Origin: Nocardioides sp. YIM 152315 | GTDB lineage: Bacteria > Actinomycetota > Actinomycetes > Propionibacteriales > Nocardioidaceae | Direction: 5' to 3' | DNA length: 58,197 nucleotides | NCBI RefSeq assembly: GCF_029210375.1 | Contig: NZ_JARGER010000003.1 | Location: forward strand, 1-58,197 | Notes under the pieces: model-generated | Told to the model about the DNA's origin: nothing | Database searches by the model: none | What the model saw: the letters and a program-made list of their open reading frames with translations, nothing else | Translations under genes and position numbers: made by a program | Part shown: in pieces, positions 49,878 to 56,679 of the stretch | Numbering within the stretch: the stretch's first letter is position 1 | How the letters are laid out: the number at the start of each line of letters is the position of its first letter

Positions 49878-50677
49878 AGACCCCACGCAAGCGCCCCGGC
49901 CGGCCCCGCAAGGTCGCCGGCCGATCCCGGTCCGCGGAGACGCCGGAGACCTCCTCGACGACCGAGGAGGAGGGGGCCGGTGGTTTCGAGACGGTTGCTA
50001 GCGCAACCTCCTCAACCTCCGGGGAGTCGGCGTCGGTGGTTGAGGAAGGCGCGCTGTCGCCTGTCTCGAAACCACCGCACGGGGAAGACGCGGCCGGTGG
50101 TTTCGAGACGGTTGCTGGCGCAACCTCCTCAACCACCGAGGGGCGAGCGCCTGTCTCGAAACCACCCCGGCGGCGGACGCCGGTGATCCTCGCGGCGGCG
50201 GTCGTGGTGCTCGCGCTGGTCGGCGTGGGGGAGGTCGTCTACCTCGCGCGCGACCCGGAGCCGACGGTGTCGGCGGCGCGCCCGGTCGTCACCGGCGAGC
50301 TCACCCACCGGTCGGCGGTCGACGCGGCGGCCCGGGCGACCGAGCAGATCCTGTCGACGTCGTACCAGGACTACGACGCCCAGGTCGAGCAGGCCACCGA
50401 GCAGATGACCGACACGTTCGCGGAGGAGTACCGCACCACCTCCGACGGCATCAAGGACCAGTTCATCGAGCAGCAGACCAAGCTGCAGGTGAAGGTGGTC
50501 GCCCAGGGCGTCGTGCAGGCCTCGCCGAAGCAGGTGCAGGCGCTGCTCTTCCTCAACCAGTACGTCGAGAAGCGCCAGGACGGCAAGCCGGCGACGGCCT
50601 ACGCGCAGTACCGCGCGCTCGTGACCGTCGTGCGCACCGACCACGGCTGGCTCGTCTCCGACATCGAGACGAAGTAG
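49874..50677 (+). CDS. Mce-associated membrane protein 2 with two embedded cloverleaf repeats
   Basis: This 267-residue protein starts in ATGA overlap with the preceding Mas gene. It has a basic N-terminus (KTPRKRPGRPRKVAG), a low-complexity segment at about 35-98, a transmembrane helix at about 104-125 and a C-terminal Mas domain (THRSAVDAAARATEQILSTSYQDYD ... DHGWLVSDIETK). The low-complexity segment is encoded by two cloverleaf repeats (49978-50077 and 50095-50166), read in the same frame as GGFETVASATSST and GGFETVAGATSST with PVSKPP ends. The 189-nt block is 63 codons, so the frame is preserved. It would lie on the cytoplasmic side as a flexible linker. Without it the protein would be about the size of other Mas proteins. 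Confidence 0.85.
   Translation: MKTPRKRPGRPRKVAGRSRSAETPETSSTTEEEGAGGFETVASATSSTSGESASVVEEGALSPVSKPPHGEDAAGGFETVAGATSSTTEGRAPVSKPPRRRTPVILAAAVVVLALVGVGEVVYLARDPEPTVSAARPVVTGELTHRSAVDAAARATEQILSTSYQDYDAQVEQATEQMTDTFAEEYRTTSDGIKDQFIEQQTKLQVKVVAQGVVQASPKQVQALLFLNQYVEKRQDGKPATAYAQYRALVTVVRTDHGWLVSDIETK
49978..50077 (+). repeat. Cloverleaf palindromic repeat, copy B (inside a CDS)
   Basis: Outer arms CGGTGGTTTCGAGAC (49978-49992) and its complement (50063-50077) pair over 15 bp. Hairpin 1 GGTTGC/GCAACC is intact (49993-50008). Hairpin 2 keeps CCTCAACC/GGTTGAGG (50010-50017, 50038-50045) with an altered loop. Hairpin 3 AGGCGC/TCGCCT has one mismatch. Confidence 0.8.
50095..50166 (+). repeat. Cloverleaf palindromic repeat, truncated copy C (inside a CDS)
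   Basis: Outer arms GGTGGTTTCGAGAC (50096-50109) and its complement (50153-50166) are intact, as is hairpin 1 (50110-50125). The right half of hairpin 2 and most of hairpin 3 are missing: CCTCAACCACCG runs directly into AGGGGCGAGCGCCT. It is in the same reading frame as copy B, 117 nt away. Confidence 0.78.
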
Positions 50678-50689
50678 ACACCGCGAAAT

Positions 50690-50703
50690 TAGAACAGGTT
50701 ATA
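50690..50703. promoter_or_regulatory. KstR-like operator of the ferredoxin reductase operon
   Basis: TAGAACAGGTTATA fits TnnAACnnGTTnnA at every fixed position. It lies 13 nt after the end of the mce operon and 36 nt before the reductase start; the local sequence is unusually AT-rich for the window. Confidence 0.7.
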
Positions 50704-50739
50704 GTTGAGTCGTCCCCTCGAGAGGAGAAGGATCGCCGC

Positions 50740-51717
50740 GTGACCCAGAACGCAGTCGAGGCCGACCTCCTTGTCATCGGCGCCGGCCCGACCGGCCTGT
50801 TCGCCACCTACTACGCGGGCTTCCGCGGCATGCGCGTCGCCGTCGTCGACTCGCTGCCCGAGCTGGGCGGCCAGATCACGGCGATGTACCCGGAGAAGCA
50901 GATCCTCGACGTCGCCGGGTTCCCGACGGTCAAGGGCCGCGAGCTCGTGGAGGGACTGGTCGAGCAGGCCTCGGTCGCGGAGCCGACGTACCTGCTCGAA
51001 CGGACCGCCTCGACGCTGGTCGAGGACGAGGACGGCGTGACCGTGGGCATGGACGACGGCACCGAGGTGCGGGCGAAGGCGGTGCTGATCACCGCCGGCA
51101 TCGGCAAGTTCAGCCCGCGGCCGCTGCCGGCCGGCGAGGGATGGCTGGGCCGCGGCCTCGAGTTCTTCGTGCCGAGCTTCCAGCCGTACGTCGGCAAGGA
51201 CGTCGTCATCGTCGGCGGTGGTGACAGCGCGTTCGACTGGGCGCTCCACCTCGAGCCGGTCGCGCAGTCGGTGACCCTCGTGCACCGGCGCGACGCGTTC
51301 CGCGCCCACCAGCGCACCGTCGAGGCCGTGCGTGCGTCGAAGGTCGAGATCGTGACCAAGGCCGAGGTCTCGGCGATCCACGGCAACGGCACCGTCGAGT
51401 CGGTCGAGATCACCGTCGACGGTGAGGCGACGACCCGACCGGCGCAGGCGATCGTGGCCGCGCTCGGCTTCGTCGCCGACCTGGGACCGATCCAGCAGTG
51501 GGGGATCGAGGTCGAGAAGCGGCACGTGGTCGTGAGCGCGGCGATGCGCACCAACCTCCCGCGGGTGTTCGCCGCCGGCGACATCACCGAGTACCCCGGC
51601 AAGGTCCGGCTGATCGCCGTCGGCTTCGGCGAGGCGGCGACGGCGGTCAACAACGCGGCGGTCGTGATCGACCCGAGCGCCCACGTGTTCCCCGGACACT
51701 CGAGTGAAGGGAGCTGA
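50740..51717 (+). CDS. Thioredoxin-reductase-type ferredoxin-NADP+ reductase
   Basis: This 325-residue flavoprotein has two nucleotide motifs, VIGAGPTGLFATYYAGFRG (FAD) and IVGGGDSAFDWAL (NADPH), and VFAAGDITEYPGK near the C-terminus. There is no CxxC between them. That pattern and length fit the YumC-type ferredoxin/flavodoxin-NADP+ reductases. With the ferredoxin just downstream it should carry electrons from NADPH to a P450 or Rieske oxygenase not present in this window. GTG start with AGAGGAGAAGG upstream; controlled by the KstR-like box. Confidence 0.9.
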   Translation: MTQNAVEADLLVIGAGPTGLFATYYAGFRGMRVAVVDSLPELGGQITAMYPEKQILDVAGFPTVKGRELVEGLVEQASVAEPTYLLERTASTLVEDEDGVTVGMDDGTEVRAKAVLITAGIGKFSPRPLPAGEGWLGRGLEFFVPSFQPYVGKDVVIVGGGDSAFDWALHLEPVAQSVTLVHRRDAFRAHQRTVEAVRASKVEIVTKAEVSAIHGNGTVESVEITVDGEATTRPAQAIVAALGFVADLGPIQQWGIEVEKRHVVVSAAMRTNLPRVFAAGDITEYPGKVRLIAVGFGEAATAVNNAAVVIDPSAHVFPGHSSEGS

Positions 51718-51721
51718 ACCC

Positions 51722-51913
51722 ATGAAGATCAAGGTCGACTTCGACCTCTGCGAGTCCAACGGGCTGTGCGAGGCGATGGCTCCCGATGTCTTCGAGCTGG
51801 ACGATGACGACTTCCTCCAGCTCAGGACCGAGGAGACCACGCCCGACAACGTCGACGCCGTCAAGCGCGCCGTGGCCGCCTGCCCGCGCGCGGCCATCTC
51901 CCTGGAGGACTGA
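51722..51913 (+). CDS. fdx: Small [3Fe-4S]/[4Fe-4S] ferredoxin of the P450 type
   Basis: This 63-residue acidic ferredoxin has Cys10, Cys16 and the terminal AACPRAAI cysteine (CESNGLCEAMAPDVF). Position 13, where a fourth cysteine would sit, is Asn, as in the actinobacterial CxxXxxC(x)nCP ferredoxins that hold a 3Fe-4S or atypical 4Fe-4S cluster and feed cytochromes P450. It lies 4 nt after the reductase gene. FdxD of mycobacteria occupies a similar place near mce4. Confidence 0.9.
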   Translation: MKIKVDFDLCESNGLCEAMAPDVFELDDDDFLQLRTEETTPDNVDAVKRAVAACPRAAISLED

Positions 51914-51918
51914 ACCCC

Positions 51919-52815
51919 TTGACCACCTCACTCGACGGCAGGGTCGCGATCGTCACCGGTGCCGGCGCCGGCCTCGGACGCGCCGAGGCCCTCGCGCTGG
52001 CGGACGCCGGTGCACGGGTCGTGCTCAACGACCTGCCCGGCGGCGCCGACGGTACGGCGGAGGAGATCCGCACTCGTGGCGGCGAGGCGAGCATCGTTCC
52101 CGGTGACGTGGGGGAGCGGGCCACCGCCGACGCCATGCTCGCCGCGGCCGTCGAGGGCTTCGGCCGGCTCGACGTCGTCGTCAACAACGCCGGCGTCACC
52201 CGCGACCGGATGCTCTTCAACATGAGCGACGAGGAGTGGGACCAGGTCATCCGCATCCACCTGCGCGGCCACTTCCTCCTCTCGCGCAACGCGGCGGCCC
52301 ACTGGCGGTCGCACGCGAAGGAGACCGGTCGGCCGGTCACCGCCAGCGTCGTGAACACCGCGTCGGAGGCCTTCCTCTCCGGACCACCGGGCCAGGCCAA
52401 CTACGGCGCCGCCAAGGCGGGCATCGCCGCGCTCACGGTCTCGACCGCCCGCGCGCTGGCGAGCTCCGGCGTACGCGCCAACGCGATCTGTCCGCGCGCC
52501 CGCACCGCGATGACCGCCGACGTCTTCGGCGCCGACACCTCCGGACTCGACGTCGACCCGTACTCGCCCGAGCACGTGGCCCCGCTGGTCGCCTACCTCG
52601 CGTCCGACGCGGCCGAGCGGATCACCGGCCAGGTCTTCGTCGTGTACGGCGGGATGGTCGCGCTGGTCGCACCCCCGACCGTCGCGGAGCGGTTCGACAC
52701 CGCCGGCACGCGATGGACTGCGGACGACCTCGACAAGCAGCTCGGCAGCTACTTCAGCGACCGGGACCCGAGCGTCGGCTTCGCGGCCGACTCGATCATG
52801 GAGCTGACCGTCTGA
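51919..52815 (+). CDS. SDR-family dehydrogenase, Hsd4A-like
   Basis: This 298-residue short-chain dehydrogenase has [42 protein letters not shown] and YGAAKAG (Ser-Tyr-Lys) and a C-terminal extension after residue 245 ([15 protein letters not shown]). The extended C-terminus and the location beside an mce operon and ferredoxin resemble mycobacterial Hsd4A, a 17-beta-hydroxysteroid or side-chain hydroxyacyl-CoA dehydrogenase. The start is TTG 51919, with GGAGG 10 nt upstream, 5 nt after the ferredoxin stop. Confidence 0.85.
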   Translation: MTTSLDGRVAIVTGAGAGLGRAEALALADAGARVVLNDLPGGADGTAEEIRTRGGEASIVPGDVGERATADAMLAAAVEGFGRLDVVVNNAGVTRDRMLFNMSDEEWDQVIRIHLRGHFLLSRNAAAHWRSHAKETGRPVTASVVNTASEAFLSGPPGQANYGAAKAGIAALTVSTARALASSGVRANAICPRARTAMTADVFGADTSGLDVDPYSPEHVAPLVAYLASDAAERITGQVFVVYGGMVALVAPPTVAERFDTAGTRWTADDLDKQLGSYFSDRDPSVGFAADSIMELTV

Positions 52816-53570
52816 TGGGACGCCTCGAGAGCAAGGTCGCCATCGTCACTGGAGGGGCGCAGGGTCAGGGCGCGGCGATCGTGCGCGCCTTCGTCGCCGA
52901 GGGCGCCCGGGTCGTGATCGCCGACGTGGCCAAGGACCCCGGCCAGGCGCTGGCCGACGAGCTCGGCGCCGAGGCCCACTTCGCCGACCACGACGTCAGC
53001 GACCAGGCGTCCTGGCAGCGCGTCGTCGAGGACGCCGACGAGCGCTTCGGGCCGGTGGACGTGCTCGCCAACAACGCGGGCATCCTGCGCTTCGGCGACA
53101 TCGAGCGGATGCCGGCCGAGGAGGTGGAGCTGCTCTGGCGGGTCAACCAGCTCGGCTGCTTCCTCGGCATGCAGGCGGTCTCCCGGACGATGCGGACGAA
53201 CGGCGGCGGCTCGATCATCAACGCCTCCTCCGTCGAGGGGCTCGCCGGCATGGCCGGGTGCACGGTGTACGCCGCGACGAAGTGGGCGATCCGCGGCATG
53301 ACCAAGTGCGCGGCGATGGAGCTCGGACCTCAGGGCATCCGGGTCAACTCGGTCCACCCCGGCATGATCGACACCCCGATGACCCGGGTGCACGGCGGCG
53401 ACGCGGCGATGGAGTTCGGCGCCTCGAAGGTGCCGCTGCGCCGGGTCGGCCACCCCGAGGACATCGCGCCGCTCTACGTCTACCTCGCGAGCGACGAGTC
53501 GGCGTACGTCAACGGCGCCGAGATCTCGATCGACGGCGGGGTCACCGCGACCCACGCCTTCGGCGGCTGA
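52815..53570 (+). CDS. SDR-family dehydrogenase, 3-alpha/20-beta-hydroxysteroid dehydrogenase-like
   Basis: This 251-residue classical SDR has [52 protein letters not shown] and a [11 protein letters not shown] loop. The GGAQGQG start and WAIRGMTK segment match actinobacterial 20-beta-HSD/FabG3-type enzymes. The likely substrate is a steroid ring or side-chain alcohol (inference from operon). It is coupled to the previous gene by TGATG. Confidence 0.87.
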   Translation: MGRLESKVAIVTGGAQGQGAAIVRAFVAEGARVVIADVAKDPGQALADELGAEAHFADHDVSDQASWQRVVEDADERFGPVDVLANNAGILRFGDIERMPAEEVELLWRVNQLGCFLGMQAVSRTMRTNGGGSIINASSVEGLAGMAGCTVYAATKWAIRGMTKCAAMELGPQGIRVNSVHPGMIDTPMTRVHGGDAAMEFGASKVPLRRVGHPEDIAPLYVYLASDESAYVNGAEISIDGGVTATHAFGG

Positions 53571-53576
53571 CCACCG

Positions 53577-54074
53577 ATGGCCAACCAGCGCGCGCAGGTC
53601 GTGATGTCCCACGACGAGCAGGTCGAGTTCCTGCACCGCCAGCGGTCGTCGACGCTCGGCACGTTCGGCCCGCAGGGGCAGATCCACCTGGTCGGCATGT
53701 GGTACGCCGTCATGGACGACCACATCTGGTTCGAGACCAAGAAGAAGGCGCAGAAGACGGTCAACCTGCGCCGCGACCCGCGGTGCTCGTTCCTGGTCGA
53801 GGCCGGCCACACCTACGACCAGCTCCAGGGTGTCGCGATCGAGGGCACCGGCGTGGTGATCGAGGACGAGGGCGTCGTCTGGGACGTCTGCGTCAACATC
53901 TTCGAGCGCTACAACGGCCCCTACTCGGAGGAGATGCGGCCGTTCGTCGAGTTCATGGCCCACAACCGCGCCGCGATCCGCCTCGACCCCGACCGGGTGC
54001 GGTCGTGGGACCACCGCAAGCTCGGCATGCCGGCCATGGAGCTCGGCGGGTCGACGGCGGCGTACGTCGGCTAG
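53577..54074 (+). CDS. PPOX/F420-class split-barrel protein
   Basis: This 165-residue split-barrel protein has TLGTFGPQGQIHLVGMWYAVMDDHIWFETKKKAQKTVNLRRDPRCSFLVE, typical of the pyridoxamine 5'-phosphate oxidase-like family whose actinobacterial members bind flavin or F420. It lies 6 nt after the second SDR gene and probably ends the KstR-like operon. The reaction is unknown; a reductase role in lipid breakdown is possible. Confidence 0.82.
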   Translation: MANQRAQVVMSHDEQVEFLHRQRSSTLGTFGPQGQIHLVGMWYAVMDDHIWFETKKKAQKTVNLRRDPRCSFLVEAGHTYDQLQGVAIEGTGVVIEDEGVVWDVCVNIFERYNGPYSEEMRPFVEFMAHNRAAIRLDPDRVRSWDHRKLGMPAMELGGSTAAYVG

Positions 54075-54236
54075 TGGCCGTCTCCGCTCGTTCGTCGGGG
54101 CCGCCGCCGCCCAGGCACGCACATCGCTGCGTTGGCAGCGCTCGAAAGACTCCAGTCTGCCTTCGCGCCGCCGCCTTGCGCTGCACGCACCCGGACGACG
54201 GCTACCCTCGACGAACTTCCGTCGATGACCACTAGC
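54070..54236. other. Non-coding region bounded by inverted octamers that include both stop codons
   Basis: GCTAGTGG (54070-54077) and CCACTAGC (54229-54236) are exact complements and contain the stops of the two convergent genes. Inside are GCAGCGC/GCGCTGC (54135-54141 and 54178-54184) and AGACT-CC-AGTCT (54147-54158). No open frame with convincing composition is present. It may be a terminator region, a structured RNA or a worn mobile repeat. Confidence 0.35.
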
Positions 54237-56385
54237 TCGTCAGGATCACCAGCTGCTGGGTGGCGCGCGTCATCGCGACGTAGCGGTCGACGGCGCCCTC
54301 CACGTCCTCGCCGAACGACTCGGGGTCGACCAGCACGACCAGGTCGAACTCCAGGCCCTTGGACAGCTCGGGCGTGAGGGAGCGCACCCGGTCGGAGCCG
54401 GGGTACGCCGGTGCACCGATCACGCAGCCGATGCCGTCGGGGTGGGCGTCGACCCAGTCGGCGACGATCGTGTCGAGGTCCGCGGCGTTCCCATGGCGGA
54501 CCGGCAGGCCGGAACTGCGGACAGACGTCGGCACGTTCGCGTCCGGGATCGCCGCACGGATGACGGGCTCGGCCTCGGCCATGACCTCCTCCGGGGTCCG
54601 GTAGTTGACGGTGAGCGAGGCGTGGTTGACGTGGTCGAGGCCGATCCGGGCGAGCCGCTCCCGCCATGACTCCGCGAACCCGTGCCGCGCCTGGGCGCGG
54701 TCGCCGACGATGGTGAGGCTGCGCGACGGGCAGCGGACCAGCAGCATCTGCCACTCGGCGTCGGTGAGCTCCTGGGCCTCGTCGACCACGACGTGCGCGA
54801 AGGGGCCGGCGAGCAGGTCGGGGTCCGTGGGCGCCACGGCACTCTCGTCGACCAGGGCGCTCTTGAGGTCGTCGACGCGCAGCATGGACATCACGTGCAT
54901 CTCGGAGTCGTCGGTCGCGATCAGGTGGTCGACCACGTGCGACATCTCCTCGGCCTGTGCGGTGAGCGCCGCCTCGCGCTGCCGGCGCTTGCGGGACGCC
55001 TCGGGGTCGCCGAGGCGCTGGCGCGCGGCGTCGAGCAGCGGCAGGTCCGACAGCGTCCACGCCTGCGGATCGGCGCGCTGCAGCAGGCGGACCTCGTCGG
55101 GGTCGAGCCACGGTGCGCACCGGCGCAGGTACGCGGGCACCGACCACAGGTCGGCGACCAGGTCGTAGGGATCGACCACTGTCCACGCCCGGTCGAAGGC
55201 GTCGACCAGGTCACGGTTCTGTCGCAGCGCCCGACGAAACTGGTCCTCGGTGACGTCCTCGCCGAGGTCGACCTTGTCGATCAGGATGGCGACGAGCGCC
55301 TCCCAGATGTCGTCGCGCGCCTCGTTGTGCGGAGTGCCGGGGTCGGCCGCCGCGAACGCCTCCGCCCAGTCGTCGGCACCGAGCCAGACGTCGGCGTACG
55401 CCGTCTCGACCTCCATCCCCGCCGTCGGCGCCTCCTCGTAGAGGCGGACCGCCGGCTCGACCGCGCGGACCATCCGCGCCGACGACTTCAGGTGCACGAC
55501 CCGGGGGTCGGTCTCCGCGGGCGCGCTCGCGCCCTCGGGCACGAGGTCGCGCAGGGTGCAGGTCTGCACACCCTCCTCGCCGAGGCTCGGCAGCACGTCG
55601 GCGACGTAGGCCAGGTAGGGCCGGTGCGGGCCGACGAACAGCACACCGCCCCGGCGCTCCCCGAGTCGCGGGTCGGCGTACAGGAGGTACGCCGCGCGGT
55701 GCAGCGCGACGACGGTCTTGCCCGTGCCGGGCCCACCGTCGACGACGAGCGCGCCGCGGGAGCTCGCGCGGATGATGGCGTCCTGGTCGGCCTGGATGGT
55801 GCTCAGCACGTCGCGCATCCGCGGTGAGCGGCTGCTGCCGAGGGTCGCGATGAACGCCGACTGGTCGTCGAGCGCGGCGTTGCCGTGTCGCTCGATCCCG
55901 TCGGCTGCGAACACCTCGTCCCAGTAGTCGGTGACCCGGCCGGCGGTCCAGCGGTAGCGACGTCGGCTGGCCAGTCCCAGCGGGTGGGCGTGGGTGGCCG
56001 CGAAGAACGGCTCGGCGGCGGGGGAGCGCCAGTCGACCAGCAGGCGGTGCCCGTCGCGGTCGGTCAGGCCGAGCCGGCCGATGTAGATGGCTTCGCCGTC
56101 GGTGCGGACGACGTGACCCAGGCACAGGTCGAGGCTGAAGCGGCGCAGCGTGCGCAGCCGAGCCGTCAGCCGGTGAACCTCCTGGTCGCGGTCGAGGGCC
56201 TCCTGGTAGGCGCGTCCGGGCGCCCTCCGCGCGGCGTCGAGGCGCGCGTCGAGGTCGGCGACCGACTCCTCGAGGCTCCGCGCGATGGCCGCGAAGTGTC
56301 GCTCGTCGTCGGCGATCAGCGCCGGGTCGGACTTGGGGGCGAGGTGCTCGGGCAGCGCGAACGCACTGCTCGTCAAAGGCATCAC
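54232..56385 (-). CDS. helR: HelR/HelD-type superfamily 1 helicase (RNA polymerase recycling factor)
   Basis: This 717-residue protein is a UvrD-like helicase of the HelD class. The N-terminus has a long charged coiled-coil (about 20-85), as needed to enter RNA polymerase. Motifs are Walker A GGPGTGKT near 219, VVVDEAQELT (Walker B), GDRAQ, NYRTPEEV and YVAMTRATQQL (motif VI). Actinobacterial HelR of about this length removes rifamycin-stalled RNA polymerase from DNA and gives rifamycin tolerance. A palindrome like the rifamycin-associated element lies at 56441-56465, which supports HelR over general HelD. GTG 56385 or the next ATG is the start. Confidence 0.85.
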   Translation of the reverse strand: MMPLTSSAFALPEHLAPKSDPALIADDERHFAAIARSLEESVADLDARLDAARRAPGRAYQEALDRDQEVHRLTARLRTLRRFSLDLCLGHVVRTDGEAIYIGRLGLTDRDGHRLLVDWRSPAAEPFFAATHAHPLGLASRRRYRWTAGRVTDYWDEVFAADGIERHGNAALDDQSAFIATLGSSRSPRMRDVLSTIQADQDAIIRASSRGALVVDGGPGTGKTVVALHRAAYLLYADPRLGERRGGVLFVGPHRPYLAYVADVLPSLGEEGVQTCTLRDLVPEGASAPAETDPRVVHLKSSARMVRAVEPAVRLYEEAPTAGMEVETAYADVWLGADDWAEAFAAADPGTPHNEARDDIWEALVAILIDKVDLGEDVTEDQFRRALRQNRDLVDAFDRAWTVVDPYDLVADLWSVPAYLRRCAPWLDPDEVRLLQRADPQAWTLSDLPLLDAARQRLGDPEASRKRRQREAALTAQAEEMSHVVDHLIATDDSEMHVMSMLRVDDLKSALVDESAVAPTDPDLLAGPFAHVVVDEAQELTDAEWQMLLVRCPSRSLTIVGDRAQARHGFAESWRERLARIGLDHVNHASLTVNYRTPEEVMAEAEPVIRAAIPDANVPTSVRSSGLPVRHGNAADLDTIVADWVDAHPDGIGCVIGAPAYPGSDRVRSLTPELSKGLEFDLVVLVDPESFGEDVEGAVDRYVAMTRATQQLVILTS

Positions 56386-56440
56386 GAAGTGTCAGCTCCA
56401 GGGGCGTCGAATGGCCGGAAGCGGTGATTCTGCGGCACGA

Positions 56441-56465
56441 CGGGGGCCTTGCCGCAAGGCCCCCG
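56441..56465. promoter_or_regulatory. Rifamycin-associated element (RAE)-like inverted repeat
   Basis: Arms CGGGGGCCTTG (56441-56451) and CAAGGCCCCCG (56455-56465) around CCG form a perfect 11-bp palindrome. The central CCTTGC/GCAAGG within C/G runs resembles the RAE found upstream of rifamycin-resistance genes, including helR, in actinomycetes. It lies 56 nt upstream of the helR start. GCTATA (56470-56475), read TATAGC on the minus strand, could be the -10. As a hairpin it could alternatively be a terminator, but no gene ends here. Confidence 0.65.
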
Positions 56466-56524
56466 GTCCGCTATACCTTGGTAGTGGCGAGAGAGCCTCG
56501 GCTCCTCGCCGTTGTCATGTGCCC

Positions 56525-56604
56525 CGGTGGTTGAGGAAGGCGCCCTGGCGCCTGTGGCACCGGTGGTTGAGGAAGGCGCCCTGGCGCCTGTCTCGAAACC
56601 ACCG
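56525..56604 (+). repeat. Two tandem right halves of the cloverleaf repeat, copy D
   Basis: CGGTGGTTGAGGAAGGCG and the following hairpin 3 appear at 56525-56555 and again at 56561-56604. Only the second continues into the outer right arm (TCTCGAAACCACC). The left halves are missing. The gap between helR and the transposase (56386-56731) otherwise holds the RAE-like site and the IS left end, with no gene. Confidence 0.75.
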
Positions 56605-56679
56605 CAGGGTGGTCGGGTACGTCGGGCCGGGCGTGATGCTCCTCGGCAGTGATCCTGGCGTCCTCCCGGCGGCGCCAGT

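Noticed and set aside
56441..56465. The helR-upstream palindrome as a simple terminator
   Set aside because: No gene ends nearby on either strand and there is no T-run; the core pattern and its place before helR fit an RAE better, though termination cannot be excluded.
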